From NCBI RefSeq assembly GCF_019093865.1, contig NZ_JABJXD010000001.1, forward strand, positions 1 to 64,000: 64,000 nt of DNA, given 5' to 3'. This DNA comes from Lentibacillus saliphilus (lineage in GTDB: Bacteria; Bacillota; Bacilli; Bacillales; Amphibacillaceae). The first letter of the stretch is position 1. Each line of letters opens with the position of its first letter. Below the pieces are notes generated by a model. The model was not told the DNA's origin and did no database searches. It saw nothing but the letters and a program-made list of their open reading frames with translations. A program made the translations under genes and the position numbers. Below are positions 26,242-36,110 of this stretch, one piece after another.

Positions 26242-26931
26242 ATGTTTGCTGTTTTATCGGCAAGTTTGGCACCTGCCATTGCACTCATGTCTTTTTTTTA
26301 CTTAAAGGATAAATACGCCGAGCCGCTACCACTCATTATTAAAATGTTTTTGTGGGGCGTATTAGTTGTGTTTCCGATTATGTTTTTGCAATATGCAATC
26401 GGTCAAGAAGGTTGGGTAGAGAATGAGTTTTTCCAATCATTCATAGTGGCGAGTTTTTCTGAGGAATTTTTCAAGTGGTTTATATTTATGTATATGATTT
26501 ATCACCATGCTGAATTTGATACGCATTATGATGGCATTGTTTATGCTGTTGCCATCAGTCTAGGATTTGCGACGTTTGAAAATGTGCTTTATTTAATGAC
26601 GAATGGTATTGAATACGCTGTAACGAGAGCACTTTTCCCTGTCTCTTCTCACGCGCTTTTTGGCGTCATTATGGGCTATTATTTCGGGAAAGCGAAGATG
26701 AACGCCACATATAAAAAAAGCCATATTACGATGGCGCTTTTGTTTCCATTTATATTGCATGGAACATATAATTATATATTAAAAGCTTCAGCGTCCAATT
26801 GGGTATTTATTTTAGTTCCATTTATGTTAGCTCTATGGATGGTTTGTATGAGACGTGTTAAAATTGCAGCGGAATCATCTCACGCTAACCATGATGTCAT
26901 ACCAATTACAACTTATAAAAAAAACGCCTAA
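26242..26931 (+). CDS. prsW: Intramembrane protease PrsW
   Basis: PrsW is the membrane protease that makes the first cut in the anti-sigma factor RsiW in B. subtilis, releasing sigma-W. The 229-residue protein has several membrane segments and the family motifs: E74-E-F-F-K78, FENVLY near 113-118 and SHALFGVIMGYY near 133-144. AAGAGGG precedes the ATG. No sigW or rsiW is visible here, so the substrate must be elsewhere; the function is inferred from the family. Confidence 0.92.
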   Translation: MFAVLSASLAPAIALMSFFYLKDKYAEPLPLIIKMFLWGVLVVFPIMFLQYAIGQEGWVENEFFQSFIVASFSEEFFKWFIFMYMIYHHAEFDTHYDGIVYAVAISLGFATFENVLYLMTNGIEYAVTRALFPVSSHALFGVIMGYYFGKAKMNATYKKSHITMALLFPFILHGTYNYILKASASNWVFILVPFMLALWMVCMRRVKIAAESSHANHDVIPITTYKKNA

Positions 26932-26963
26932 AAAAGGCTATTATAGACGTTATATGTATGAAG

Positions 26964-27013
26964 GAAAAAATCCGAACTGATTCTTGTGATTGAATCATTG
27001 TTCGGATTTTTTC
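26964..27013 (+). terminator. prsW terminator
   Basis: A perfect 14-bp outer stem (26964-26977, 27000-27013) and an inner TGATTC/GAATCA stem end in a T-run. The rest of 26932-27187 holds only the sleB leader; I saw no gene in it. Confidence 0.85.
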
Positions 27014-27120
27014 TATGGCATAAAGTTGCTTTCAATCGTTATAAACCCGTCCTAATGCTGTTTCTCTTTTGATTATAGTTGTTCATTCCATTCGATTCTC
27101 TGTTTCCCATCTTCGACCGA

Positions 27121-27150
27121 TGCATAAAAAGAGCTTTTACAGAAAAAATA
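27121..27150 (+). promoter_or_regulatory. Possible sigma-G promoter of sleB-ypeB
   Basis: TGCATA at 27121-27126 resembles a sigma-G -35, and an AAAAATA-like -10 lies about 17 nt downstream. The -10 match is weak. sleB-ypeB is a sigma-G operon in B. subtilis. Confidence 0.3.
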
Positions 27151-27187
27151 ACGTAACAGACCATGTATAACAGCAGGAGGAGAAGAT

Positions 27188-28042
27188 ATGAACAAGAAGC
27201 AGTTGATAATTTTTGGTTTGATTCTTTCGATGACTATTTGTTTGCCATCAATGTTTAAGCCAGAACATGAAGTAGATGCATTCACGAATCAGGTTATTCA
27301 GCACGGCGCTGTTGGTGATGACGTTATAGAATTACAAGCGAGATTACAGTATTTAGGATTTTATAATGGAAAGATTGACGGTGTCTTTGGATGGGGGACA
27401 TATTGGGCATTAAGGAATTTTCAATATGAGTTCGGTCTAGACATTGATGGTTTAGCGGGGGCTAAAACCAAGCAAAAGCTTGCAAATGCAAGCGAATATA
27501 ATGAGTACTATGTTAAACAACAAATAAGAGAGGGAAATCGATTTACGCATTACGGTGGAACGGATAATAAAGGTGGAACGGATCAACCTGAGAAGCCTGC
27601 ACCAAAGCCACAACAGCCTGCTCCATCTCCTAGTGGGGACCAACCACCAGAAACAAATACGACAGCTGTTAACGTTCCACAAGGCTATTCTCAAAATGAT
27701 ATTAAGTTATTAGCAAATGCTGTTCATGGCGAGGCAAGAGGCGAATCATATGTCGGACAGGTTGCGGTTGCCGCTGTTATTTTGAATAGAGTCAAAAGCC
27801 CGACATTCCCGAATACAGTATCAGGTGTAATATTTGAACCGCGTGCATTTACAGCTGTTTCTGATGGGCAAATTTGGTTGACGCCTCATGAAACGTCAAA
27901 AAAAGCCGTTCTAGATGCCATTAATGGTTGGGACCCGTCTGGGAATGCACTATATTATTTTAACCCGAATACTGCCACGTCAGGTTGGATCTGGACAAGA
28001 CCACAAATCAAGCAAATTGGGAAACATATATTTTGTAAATAG
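27188..28042 (+). CDS. sleB: Spore cortex-lytic enzyme SleB
   Basis: SleB is a lytic transglycosylase that degrades spore cortex during germination. The 284-residue protein has a signal peptide (about 1-30), a peptidoglycan-binding domain near 38-100 (GDDVIELQARLQYLGFY), a proline-rich linker near 130-165, and the C-terminal hydrolase domain with catalytic E182 in HGEARGE. AGGAGGAG precedes the ATG. It is followed 15 nt later by ypeB, its usual partner. Confidence 0.96.
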   Translation: MNKKQLIIFGLILSMTICLPSMFKPEHEVDAFTNQVIQHGAVGDDVIELQARLQYLGFYNGKIDGVFGWGTYWALRNFQYEFGLDIDGLAGAKTKQKLANASEYNEYYVKQQIREGNRFTHYGGTDNKGGTDQPEKPAPKPQQPAPSPSGDQPPETNTTAVNVPQGYSQNDIKLLANAVHGEARGESYVGQVAVAAVILNRVKSPTFPNTVSGVIFEPRAFTAVSDGQIWLTPHETSKKAVLDAINGWDPSGNALYYFNPNTATSGWIWTRPQIKQIGKHIFCK

Positions 28043-28057
28043 GAAGGTGAGATGAAC

Positions 28058-29401
28058 ATGGTTCGTTGGATTCTTATAGGGGTATTGTCTGTGACAACTG
28101 TTGCAGCAGGTATATGGGGATATCAAGAGCGACAAGAAAAAAATGCCATATTGATTCAGGCTGAAAATAATTATCAAAAGTCGTTCCATAATTTAACATA
28201 CCATATGGATTTGCTTCATGATAAGATAGGCACCGCCCTAGCGATGGATTCAAAGGAGCGCCTTTCACCACAAATGGTTGAAATTTGGCGTTTAACATCA
28301 GAAGCGTTATCTGACGTTGGGAATTTACCTTTATCATTGCTGCCGTTTAATAAGACGGAATCCTTTTTAGCGGATATTGGTGATTTTACGTATCGCACCG
28401 CTGTTCGAGACCTTGAAAAAGATCCGTTAACGGCTAAAGAAACAGAGTCGCTAGAAAATTTATATGATCAAGCAGCTGATATTAAAAATGAATTAAGACA
28501 AGTTCAGCATTTGGCATTAGAAAATAATCTCCGTTGGATGGACGTTCAGCTCGCTTTAGCGACAAAAGATGAACAAGCGGATAACACAATTATTGATGGT
28601 TTTAAGACGGTAGAAAAAAAGGTTGAAGGTTTTTCAGAAGGAAACATTCAATCGTCCATCATCGGTATGGCAACAAAAGACCATGAGTTTAAAAATCTGC
28701 CTGAGAAAAAAATAAGTAAACAAGAAGCTATCACTAAAGGTCAGTCAATTTTCAAGTTAGAAGATGGTTCACAATTAAATCTGTCGGAAACCGGCAAAGG
28801 TGCGGATATACCACTTTATAGCATATCATACGAAAAGAATGATCGGCATGGTTATATGGATATGACACAAAATGGAGGGTATCCTTTAAATCTTCTTGTG
28901 GATCGTCCAATCGCTGAAAAGAAACTGAGCTTAAATCAAGGTATGGAAAAAGCGCAGAAGTATTTACAGTCATTTAAATTTGATGACATGTCTCTGTTTA
29001 ATAGTAGCGAATACGAACATATTGGTGTGTATTCATTTCTCTATCAGCAAGGAGATGTTCGAGTCTATCCAGATGCCGTAGAAGTGAAGGTCGCATTAGA
29101 TAATGGCGAAATACTGGGTCTAACAGCACGTAATTATTTTATGAATCACGTTGAAAGAGATATTCCTGAACCGGGAATAACGGTTCAAGAAGCAAGAGAA
29201 AAAGTAAACGAAAACGTGTCTATTCAAGAAGAGTACTTGTCTATTATTGAAAACGAATTAGGCGAAGAAGTATTGACCCATGAATTTATCGGAACAATGG
29301 GCGATGATACGTATCGCATTTTCATTAACGCTATGGACGGAACGGAAGAGCGCGTGGAGAAGCTTGGAGGCAAAGAAATAAATTACGAAGGCTTGTCTTA
29401 A
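28058..29401 (+). CDS. ypeB: Germination protein YpeB
   Basis: YpeB is needed for stability and localisation of SleB in the spore. The 447-residue protein has an N-terminal membrane anchor (about 1-20), a helical N-terminal domain and C-terminal PepSY-like repeats (for example EAITKGQSIF, GMEKAQKYLQ, QEAREKVNEN). I prefer the ATG at 28058 since the AAGGTGAG site is correctly spaced for it; an ATG at 28052 lies only about 2 nt from that site. sleB and ypeB form an operon. Confidence 0.95.
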   Translation: MVRWILIGVLSVTTVAAGIWGYQERQEKNAILIQAENNYQKSFHNLTYHMDLLHDKIGTALAMDSKERLSPQMVEIWRLTSEALSDVGNLPLSLLPFNKTESFLADIGDFTYRTAVRDLEKDPLTAKETESLENLYDQAADIKNELRQVQHLALENNLRWMDVQLALATKDEQADNTIIDGFKTVEKKVEGFSEGNIQSSIIGMATKDHEFKNLPEKKISKQEAITKGQSIFKLEDGSQLNLSETGKGADIPLYSISYEKNDRHGYMDMTQNGGYPLNLLVDRPIAEKKLSLNQGMEKAQKYLQSFKFDDMSLFNSSEYEHIGVYSFLYQQGDVRVYPDAVEVKVALDNGEILGLTARNYFMNHVERDIPEPGITVQEAREKVNENVSIQEEYLSIIENELGEEVLTHEFIGTMGDDTYRIFINAMDGTEERVEKLGGKEINYEGLS

Positions 29402-29494
29402 GGGCCGATCATTAAAACAGGTGGTCTAAAGGATCAACAGAGAAACACTCTTTTTAATATATGCCTATGAACGTATACAAAACGGTTTTCTTTT

Positions 29495-29528
29495 AAAGGG
29501 AAGGGTTAAATGCCTTTCCCTTTTGCTG
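29495..29528 (+). terminator. sleB-ypeB terminator
   Basis: A 10-11-bp stem AAAGGGAAGG/CCTTTCCCTTT (29495-29504, 29513-29523) has an 8-nt loop and T-rich sequence after it. Confidence 0.75.
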
Positions 29529-29570
29529 TTTTTCTGCAATAATAAGAGCAAAGGAATCAGGGGGGGTCTT

Positions 29571-30227
29571 ATGCTGCCTGTTGGTACGACGTTAACAATC
29601 ACTTTAGAGAATTCGAGCGACACAAATCGTGACCACTATCGCGCTAAAGTAATTGATGTAAGAGATAAACATATATTTATTGACTATCCTATAGATGAGG
29701 TGACGAAACGAACCGCTTTCTTACCGATGGACTCAATAGTCTATGTGTCATATATAGGAGATAATGATACGGTTTATACCTTTAAAACGAACGTTGTTTC
29801 ACGAGAAAAATTAACAATACCTGCATTAAAGTTGTCACTACCAGAAAAACAAGATGTTAAAAAAATACAGCGTAGACAATATGTCCGTATCGAAACAGCT
29901 GTAGATGTTGCTTTACAAAATGAGCATGCGTATAAAGAACCATTTGTATCCGTAACACTTGATATCAGTGGTGGTGGATTATCGTTAATCATCAATGAGT
30001 ATGAACTTTATGAAGGCGAGAGTGTGTCGGTTTGCTTAGTGCTTCCTTTTGTATCAGGTGAGATTAAGTACATTCACGCAGATTCAAAAGTTGTTCGCAT
30101 ACATTCTCGTGATCAATTAACAATTGCATCACTTGGATTCACGCACATTACCGATTCTGACAGACAGGCAATCATTATGTACTGTTTTGAAAAACAGCGT
30201 GAAGCCCGTAGAAAAGAATTGAGCTAA
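29571..30227 (+). CDS. ypfA: PilZ-domain c-di-GMP receptor YpfA (MotI/DgrA)
   Basis: This 218-residue protein has an N-terminal YcgR-like domain and a C-terminal PilZ domain with both c-di-GMP-binding motifs: RRQYVR at 101-106 and DISGGG at 131-136. In B. subtilis the homologue binds c-di-GMP and inhibits flagellar rotation. The ATG at 29571 follows a run of seven G residues; an upstream in-frame TTG lies in the preceding terminator and is unlikely. The cmk gene follows 111 nt later. Confidence 0.92.
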   Translation: MLPVGTTLTITLENSSDTNRDHYRAKVIDVRDKHIFIDYPIDEVTKRTAFLPMDSIVYVSYIGDNDTVYTFKTNVVSREKLTIPALKLSLPEKQDVKKIQRRQYVRIETAVDVALQNEHAYKEPFVSVTLDISGGGLSLIINEYELYEGESVSVCLVLPFVSGEIKYIHADSKVVRIHSRDQLTIASLGFTHITDSDRQAIIMYCFEKQREARRKELS

Positions 30228-30338
30228 TGACTGTGTTAGACGACATTTTAACAGTTGTGTTATGATAAACAATGAATGAACGACATCTAACGATATGAGA
30301 AATGATAGATGGTAAGTGGAATGGAAGGAATGACAATA

Positions 30339-31019
30339 ATGGAACTAAATAAAATTGCGATTGCCATTGATGGGCCAGCTGCCGCTGGAAAAAGCACTGT
30401 GGCGAAGATGGTCGCTAAACATTTATCGTACATTTATATTGATACAGGGGCAATGTATCGTGCATTAACGTTAAGAGCACTTGAAGAACAAGTGGATGTA
30501 CATAATGAACCATCTCTTTATGAGTTGCTGCTTGAAACAGATATTATATTAGATCAGCAAGATGACGGACAACATGTGTATGTGAATGGTCAGGATGTGA
30601 CATTTCATATACGAACAGATGCCGTCTCTAACAACGTCTCACATGTGTCTGCTCATGTTAAAGTAAGGGAAGAAATGGTTAAAAGACAAAAGGAACTTGC
30701 TTCAAAACGCTGTGTTGTCATGGATGGACGAGATATTGGGACTCATGTCATCCCAGACGCGGAAGTTAAAATATTTCTCGTTGCTTCCGTTGAGGAGCGT
30801 GCGAGAAGAAGATATGAAGAAAACATCAAAAAAGGGCTCAAGGCTGATTATGATACGTTAAAGAAAGACATTGAGGAACGAGACCTAATCGATTCGCAGC
30901 GTGCAGCTTCACCGTTACTAAAGGCTGAAGGCGCTATAGAGATTAATACAACAGAGTTATCAATTCAAGAGGTTGTAGATTTAATATTACAGTATGCAGA
31001 ACGGGTTATTAAAGGATAA
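30339..31019 (+). CDS. cmk: Cytidylate kinase
   Basis: Cytidylate kinase phosphorylates CMP and dCMP. The 226-residue protein has the P-loop GPAAAGKST (12-20), the [10 protein letters not shown] nucleotide-binding segment near 33-42, and MDGRDIGT near 128-135. I chose the ATG at 30339 because GGAAGGA lies 9 nt upstream and the N terminus then matches the family; in-frame ATGs from 30309 are less well supported. plsC follows 14 nt later. Confidence 0.95.
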   Translation: MELNKIAIAIDGPAAAGKSTVAKMVAKHLSYIYIDTGAMYRALTLRALEEQVDVHNEPSLYELLLETDIILDQQDDGQHVYVNGQDVTFHIRTDAVSNNVSHVSAHVKVREEMVKRQKELASKRCVVMDGRDIGTHVIPDAEVKIFLVASVEERARRRYEENIKKGLKADYDTLKKDIEERDLIDSQRAASPLLKAEGAIEINTTELSIQEVVDLILQYAERVIKG

Positions 31020-31033
31020 GGGAGGAGAACGTC

Positions 31034-31624
31034 ATGTTTTTATATCGACTTGCTCGAAACATCGTAAAAATCGTTCTTTATCCTTTGCTGCGGGTTCAAG
31101 TACATGGAAAAGAACATATACCTAAAGACGGACCGGTCATCATTTGTTCTAATCACATTTCTAATTTTGATCCACCGGTTGTTGCGATTACGTCTCCTCG
31201 AAATGTTCATTTTATGGCTAAAGCAGAGTTGTTTGAGAAAAAATTTCTAGGTAAATTTCTTCTGGCCATTCAGTCCTTTCCTGTTAAAAGAGGCATGAAG
31301 GACCGTAATGCTCTAAGGATGGGACTTGATGTTCTTGAAAAAGGGCATGTACTTGGACTTTTTCCTGAAGGGACGAGAAGTAAGACTGGGAAAATGGGAG
31401 AACCATTAGCTGGAGCAGGATTTTTTGCTCTACGCTCAAAAGCAACGATTGTTCCTTGTGCAATAATCGGGCCATACAAGATTGGTAAGAAGCTTAATGT
31501 GATTTATGGAAAGCCTGTTGATATGGATGTTGCTAGAGAAAATAAACTGTCTGCAAAAGAAGCTGTAACAAAAGTAATGGATGAAATACAGACGTTAATT
31601 TCCGAATTTGACGCACAAAAATAG
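31034..31624 (+). CDS. plsC: 1-acyl-sn-glycerol-3-phosphate acyltransferase
   Basis: The enzyme acylates lysophosphatidic acid in phospholipid synthesis at the cytoplasmic membrane. The 196-residue protein has an N-terminal hydrophobic anchor, the catalytic H41-x4-D46 motif (NHISNFD) and the substrate motif FPEGTRS at 110-116. GGGAGGAG precedes the ATG. It lies between cmk and the S1-domain gene, a common order in Bacillaceae, though not recalled in B. subtilis. Confidence 0.94.
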   Translation: MFLYRLARNIVKIVLYPLLRVQVHGKEHIPKDGPVIICSNHISNFDPPVVAITSPRNVHFMAKAELFEKKFLGKFLLAIQSFPVKRGMKDRNALRMGLDVLEKGHVLGLFPEGTRSKTGKMGEPLAGAGFFALRSKATIVPCAIIGPYKIGKKLNVIYGKPVDMDVARENKLSAKEAVTKVMDEIQTLISEFDAQK

Positions 31625-31760
31625 CATTTTTTAATAAAAACAGATGTTTTCGCGTTAAAAATAAAGCGATTTATGATATATTATGGTGGACAAATAAAAA
31701 AATGAAATCATATGCATGTATGATGAAATTGCTGTTTGTATTCTAAGGAGGGCTATACGT

Positions 31761-32885
31761 ATGAGTGAGCATGAAGTACCAAACGTTAATGTAGGTGATG
31801 TTGTTACAGGAACTGTTGTAAAGGTCGAAGATAAACAGGTCCTAGTAGATATTGGCTACAAAACTGAAGGCATTGTTCCGATTAGTGAGTTGTCCAATCT
31901 CCATGTAGAACAAACGTCTGATGTTGTAAAAGAAGGCGATGAACTCACGTTAAAAGTTAAAAAAGTGGAAGATGATGAGGTCATTCTATCCAAACGTATC
32001 GTCGAAGCTGATCAGGCTTGGGTAACGTTGGAGGAAAAATATAATAACCAAGAGGTTTTTGAGACAGAAGTCAAAGAAGTTGTGAAAGGTGGGCTCGTAG
32101 TTGATGTTGGATTACGTGGTTTTATTCCTGCTTCACTCGTAGAAACATTTTACGTTGAAGACTTCTCTGATTATCTAAACAAAACGATTACAGTTAAAGT
32201 AGCAGAGCTTGACCGAGAACAAGATCGCGTTATTTTGTCTCATCGGGCTGTTGTTGAAGAAGAAAATGAGAAAAACAAACATAGTGTCTTACAGTCATTA
32301 GAGGAAGGTCAAATCATCGAAGGCACTGTTCAGCGCATTACAAGCTTCGGTGCATTTGTTGACCTTGGTGGCATCGATGGACTTGTACACATTTCTGAAC
32401 TATCACATGAGCATGTCGAAAAAACGTCAGATGTTGTCACTGAAGGTGATACGATTTCTGTTAAAATTTTATCAGTTGACCGTGATAATGAACGAATCTC
32501 TTTATCACACAAAAGTACATTACCTGGTCCGTGGACGAATATTGAATCTCGAATCGCACGCGGTGATGTCATAGAAGGTACAGTGAAACGTCTTGTGAAT
32601 TTTGGCGCGTTTGTTGAATTATTCCCTGGTGTTGAAGGACTTGTTCATATTTCTCAAATTGCAAACCGTCATATTGGTACGCCATCTGAAGTACTGGAAG
32701 TTGGTCAGTCTGTTCAAGTGAAAGTTATTGATGTAAACGAACAAGATGAACGCATTGCTCTAAGCATTAAAGAGCTTGAACAAGAACAAGAAGCAGAAGA
32801 ATTTAAGTCTTATGAAAAAGACAATGATCAATCGAGCTTTTCATTCGGTGATGTCATTGGTGATAAACTAGACAAATATAAATAA
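31761..32885 (+). CDS. ypfD: S1-domain RNA-binding protein (RpsA homologue, YpfD)
   Basis: This 374-residue protein has four S1 RNA-binding domains, starting near residues 10, 95, 180 and 265. It ends in a short acidic tail. It corresponds to B. subtilis YpfD, a shortened relative of ribosomal protein S1; E. coli S1 has six domains. Its role in translation is not established in Firmicutes. The ATG at 31761 has AAGGAGG 9 nt upstream; a 15-codon in-frame upstream extension crosses the ribosome site. A strong terminator follows. Confidence 0.93.
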   Translation: MSEHEVPNVNVGDVVTGTVVKVEDKQVLVDIGYKTEGIVPISELSNLHVEQTSDVVKEGDELTLKVKKVEDDEVILSKRIVEADQAWVTLEEKYNNQEVFETEVKEVVKGGLVVDVGLRGFIPASLVETFYVEDFSDYLNKTITVKVAELDREQDRVILSHRAVVEEENEKNKHSVLQSLEEGQIIEGTVQRITSFGAFVDLGGIDGLVHISELSHEHVEKTSDVVTEGDTISVKILSVDRDNERISLSHKSTLPGPWTNIESRIARGDVIEGTVKRLVNFGAFVELFPGVEGLVHISQIANRHIGTPSEVLEVGQSVQVKVIDVNEQDERIALSIKELEQEQEAEEFKSYEKDNDQSSFSFGDVIGDKLDKYK

Positions 32886-32900
32886 ACTTTAACTCCGGCT

Positions 32901-32933
32901 TCCCCCTTCAAATCGATGAAGGGGGATTTTTTT
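32901..32933 (+). terminator. Terminator after ypfD
   Basis: A perfect 10-bp stem TCCCCCTTCA/TGAAGGGGGA (32901-32910, 32917-32926) is followed by seven T residues. Confidence 0.92.
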
Positions 32934-32984
32934 GTTTAAAAACAGTTTGACAGACCCATAATGAATAGGGGTAGGTGGTTAATA

Positions 32985-33569
32985 ATGACTGAGGGCATGC
33001 TATTTTATTGGCTGGCATGGATGTATTGGGTTATGATCGTGTTCTTTATGCAGCCAACAAAACGACATTCACGTCTTTCAATATGGGTTTTATTGTTGAT
33101 CTCATGTAGTCACGTATATATCAACATCGCGTCATACGATGTGTCATTGTCATTTATCATTTTAATGATTGGCAGTATGGGGATGCATGCACGTTTACCT
33201 GCATCGCTATACCATTTGTTTTGTGCTTTAACTTTTTCAATTGCGTTTATGGGAATTTTGCTATGGGAAGAACTCATGCCGATATGGATGTTCATGCCGA
33301 AGCTCGTTATGGTTCCAATGATTTTAATTGTGATATTAATCGCAATGACTAAAGCGATGTATAACAAACTTTGGATTGGTTTACTTGGATTGTCTCATGG
33401 TGAGTTATTATACAAACTCATATTGGCTGAATACCGTGTGCCAACAACGATTGGTTCCCCTGAATTCTTCGATTATGCCGTTGTCATCACTTGTCTGATT
33501 ATGACTTGGCATTTATTTAAAACAGTGAAGCAGTATGTCGCTAACATGAGTAAACTTTTAGTGAGGTGA
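32985..33569 (+). CDS. yphA: Polytopic membrane protein YphA
   Basis: This 194-residue protein is almost entirely hydrophobic with about six membrane segments. It corresponds by position, length and character to YphA, a protein of unknown function. The ATG at 32985 follows GTAGGTGG; an ATG at 32961 has no ribosome site. It is followed 4 nt later by the YIEGIA-family gene. In B. subtilis fni lies between ypfD and yphA; it is absent here. Confidence 0.75.
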   Translation: MTEGMLFYWLAWMYWVMIVFFMQPTKRHSRLSIWVLLLISCSHVYINIASYDVSLSFIILMIGSMGMHARLPASLYHLFCALTFSIAFMGILLWEELMPIWMFMPKLVMVPMILIVILIAMTKAMYNKLWIGLLGLSHGELLYKLILAEYRVPTTIGSPEFFDYAVVITCLIMTWHLFKTVKQYVANMSKLLVR

Positions 33570-33573
33570 TGTC

Positions 33574-34473
33574 ATGAATGAGTACATATATGCAATTGTA
33601 TTTGGGATATTAATTGGTGTTGTCGCGAGAATCATCATGCTACGAACAGATTACAGGCAATACCCGACGAATTTACACGGGAAAATTATTCATTTGTCGC
33701 TTGGCTTTATCGCAGCATCTTTAGGTGCGATGGCTGTCCCAGCTCTTATGGAGCAAGAATATACCGCCATTACATTTTTGACCCTCGCTGCAAGCCAATT
33801 TAGAGAAGTGCGCAACATGGAACGCCAAACCCTTACGGAAATTGATGAATTAGAGCTCGTTTCCAGAGGGAAAACATATATTGAAGGTATCGCAATTTCA
33901 TTTGAGGGACGAAATTATCTTGTTATTTTGACGTCACTTGTAGGTACCCTCGTATATATCTTATTTAACGTCTATGTCGCTTTAATAACAGGTTTGATTT
34001 GTTTAATCATTGCAAAATCGTTAATGAGTGGATCCACTTTGAAAGATATTGTTGCGATTGATCATCATCCTCTACATTTTAAGGACGCTGGACTTTATAT
34101 TGATAACATTTATATTATGAATATTGGTCTAAAGGCAAGACAAGAGGAAATATTAAAATATGGCATGGGTTTTATTTTAACGCCGAAAAACATGAATGTT
34201 ATAACGACAATCGCTAATCTTGGACAACGTCAAGCCATATTACATGATGTGTCAATCTCGCTAGGTGTATTTCGTGATTCTGGTACACCTGCTCTTACCC
34301 CGCTTATTAAACGTGATCTTGATGATGGACGGATAGGTGTGTTTATCTTACCGCAAGTCAGAGAGGTAGAGAAAGCTGCAGAGATTATTGGTGCGGTACC
34401 TGTTTTAGAAAATGCGATTAGAATGCCTTCCCAATCACGTACACACAATAAAAATGAGGAGGCCGACCTGTGA
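33574..34473 (+). CDS. seaA: YIEGIA-family sporulation membrane protein (YphB/SeaA)
   Basis: This 299-residue protein has several N-terminal membrane segments and the family-naming motif YIEGIA at residues 102-107, then another hydrophobic region near 120-150 and a soluble C-terminal domain. It corresponds to B. subtilis YphB, renamed SeaA and linked to spore envelope assembly. GTGAGGTG precedes the ATG. It overlaps the next small gene by 4 nt, so the pair is coupled. Confidence 0.85.
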   Translation: MNEYIYAIVFGILIGVVARIIMLRTDYRQYPTNLHGKIIHLSLGFIAASLGAMAVPALMEQEYTAITFLTLAASQFREVRNMERQTLTEIDELELVSRGKTYIEGIAISFEGRNYLVILTSLVGTLVYILFNVYVALITGLICLIIAKSLMSGSTLKDIVAIDHHPLHFKDAGLYIDNIYIMNIGLKARQEEILKYGMGFILTPKNMNVITTIANLGQRQAILHDVSISLGVFRDSGTPALTPLIKRDLDDGRIGVFILPQVREVEKAAEIIGAVPVLENAIRMPSQSRTHNKNEEADL

Positions 34474-34655
34474 ACATAGAAAAAGCCATTTTGGCTGTTA
34501 TTACGACGGATAAAGCGAAGATAGACGGGGGTGCTCCTATTTTTCTTTGTGATGATTTAGAGGAAATGCAGGTTGTGGCCGCCAACCTTGAGGCGATCAT
34601 GGATGGAATTGCGCATGCGCTTTCCGAAAACCTTTATATTATCGTCAAGCATTAA
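34470..34655 (+). CDS. Small capping-complex subunit for the YIEGIA protein
   Basis: This 61-residue protein is encoded from a GTG that overlaps the stop of the YIEGIA gene; GAGGAGG precedes it. The family occurs directly after YIEGIA genes and is annotated in databases as the capping-complex subunit for YIEGIA. The sequence is soluble, with IDGGAPIF and ALSENLYIIVKH at its ends. Function beyond pairing with its neighbour is unknown. Confidence 0.8.
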   Translation: MNIEKAILAVITTDKAKIDGGAPIFLCDDLEEMQVVAANLEAIMDGIAHALSENLYIIVKH

Positions 34656-34701
34656 TTTTTCAATATAGTGGACATGAGCTTCTTTTAATGCTATATAAAA
34701 A

Positions 34702-34730
34702 TTGTCTATATCGCGTATCTTTGATAGAAT
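34702..34730 (+). promoter_or_regulatory. Sigma-A-like promoter of der
   Basis: TTGTCT at 34702-34707, a 17-nt spacer and TAGAAT at 34725-34730 lie 57 nt before der. Confidence 0.6.
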
Positions 34731-34787
34731 GTATAACAGACTTTACAGCATGACATATTCATATACAGGAGAGGATGTTCCTGATTC

Positions 34788-36098
34788 ATGAGAAAATCAG
34801 TAGTTGCGATTGTCGGCAGACCTAATGTAGGCAAGTCGACAATTTTCAATAGGCTTGTTGGTGAAAGAATCTCAATTGTTGAAGATATCCCTGGCGTTAC
34901 AAGGGATCGTATATACAGTGAGGCAGAATGGTTGAATACATCATTTAATATTATCGATACTGGTGGGATTGAAGTTGGAGATGAGCCGTTACTTGCTCAA
35001 ATCCGTCATCAGGCTGAAATCGCCATTGACGAAGCGGATGTAATTATCTTTATGGTGAATGGACGAGAAGGCGTAACCGCTTCTGATGAAGAAGTGGCTA
35101 AGCTGTTATACAAGTCAAGCAAGCCAGTTGTGTTAGCTGTTAATAAAATAGATAACAGTGAAATGCGTGAGCGAATTTATGATTTTTATGCCCTCGGTTT
35201 CGGAGAACCATTTCCAATATCTGGATCACATGGTTTGGGACTGGGTGACCTACTTGATGATGTTGTTAAGAAATTTCCTCATGATCAACCGGTTGAGAAA
35301 GATGAGGATACGATATACTTTAGTTTGATTGGACGACCGAATGTTGGGAAGTCATCGTTAGTGAACGCATTAGTCAATGAAGAACGTGTTATTGTTAGTG
35401 ATATAGAGGGAACGACACGAGATGCGGTTGATACACAACTTCATAAAGATGGCCAGGATTATGTCATCATTGATACAGCCGGAATGCGAAAAAAAGGGAA
35501 GGTTTATGAAACGACTGAAAAATATAGTGTACTACGCGCTTTGAAAGCGATAGAACGTTCAGATGTTGTCCTCGTGTTAATTGATGCTGATACGGGCATT
35601 AGGGAGCAAGACAAGCGCATTGCAGGGTATGCTCATGATGCTGGACGAGCCATCATTCTCGTTGTTAACAAATGGGACACTGTGGAGACAACTGAGAAAT
35701 CCATGAAGGAATTTGAGGACAAATTGCGGTCACAATTCCAATTTCTCGACTATGCACCGATCGTATTTTTATCTGCTAAGACAAAGAAACGATTACACAC
35801 ATTGATCCCGACTATTAAACTTGTAAGTGAGAACCATTCAAAACGTATTTCTACAAACGTGCTCAATGATGTTATTATGGATGCACTTGCGGTCAATCCA
35901 ACCCCTACTTATAAAGGGAAAAAACTAAAAATATTGTACGCAACGCAAGTTGCTGTTAAACCGCCAGCATTCGTAGTGTTTGTTAATGATACTGAGCTGA
36001 TGCACTTTTCTTATGTGCGATTTTTAGAAAATAAAATTAGAGAAGCATTTGGTTTTTCGGGTACCCCGATTAAAATCTTTGCAAGAAGAAGAGATTAG
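34788..36098 (+). CDS. der: Ribosome assembly GTPase Der (EngA)
   Basis: Der is an essential double-GTPase for 50S ribosome assembly. The 436-residue protein has two G domains, each with GRPNVGKS (10-17 and about 183-190), DTGG or DTAG, and NKxD-type motifs (NKID, NKWD). A C-terminal KH-like domain follows. The only evident ribosome site, AGGAGAGG, ends about 12 nt before the ATG. The start matches family N termini. gpsA follows 6-12 nt downstream. Confidence 0.97.
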   Translation: MRKSVVAIVGRPNVGKSTIFNRLVGERISIVEDIPGVTRDRIYSEAEWLNTSFNIIDTGGIEVGDEPLLAQIRHQAEIAIDEADVIIFMVNGREGVTASDEEVAKLLYKSSKPVVLAVNKIDNSEMRERIYDFYALGFGEPFPISGSHGLGLGDLLDDVVKKFPHDQPVEKDEDTIYFSLIGRPNVGKSSLVNALVNEERVIVSDIEGTTRDAVDTQLHKDGQDYVIIDTAGMRKKGKVYETTEKYSVLRALKAIERSDVVLVLIDADTGIREQDKRIAGYAHDAGRAIILVVNKWDTVETTEKSMKEFEDKLRSQFQFLDYAPIVFLSAKTKKRLHTLIPTIKLVSENHSKRISTNVLNDVIMDALAVNPTPTYKGKKLKILYATQVAVKPPAFVVFVNDTELMHFSYVRFLENKIREAFGFSGTPIKIFARRRD

Positions 36099-36110
36099 GA
36101 GTGAATGCAA

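Noticed and set aside
32350-32574. Frames in both strands inside ypfD
   Set aside because: They fall within S1-domain coding sequence and have no independent signals.
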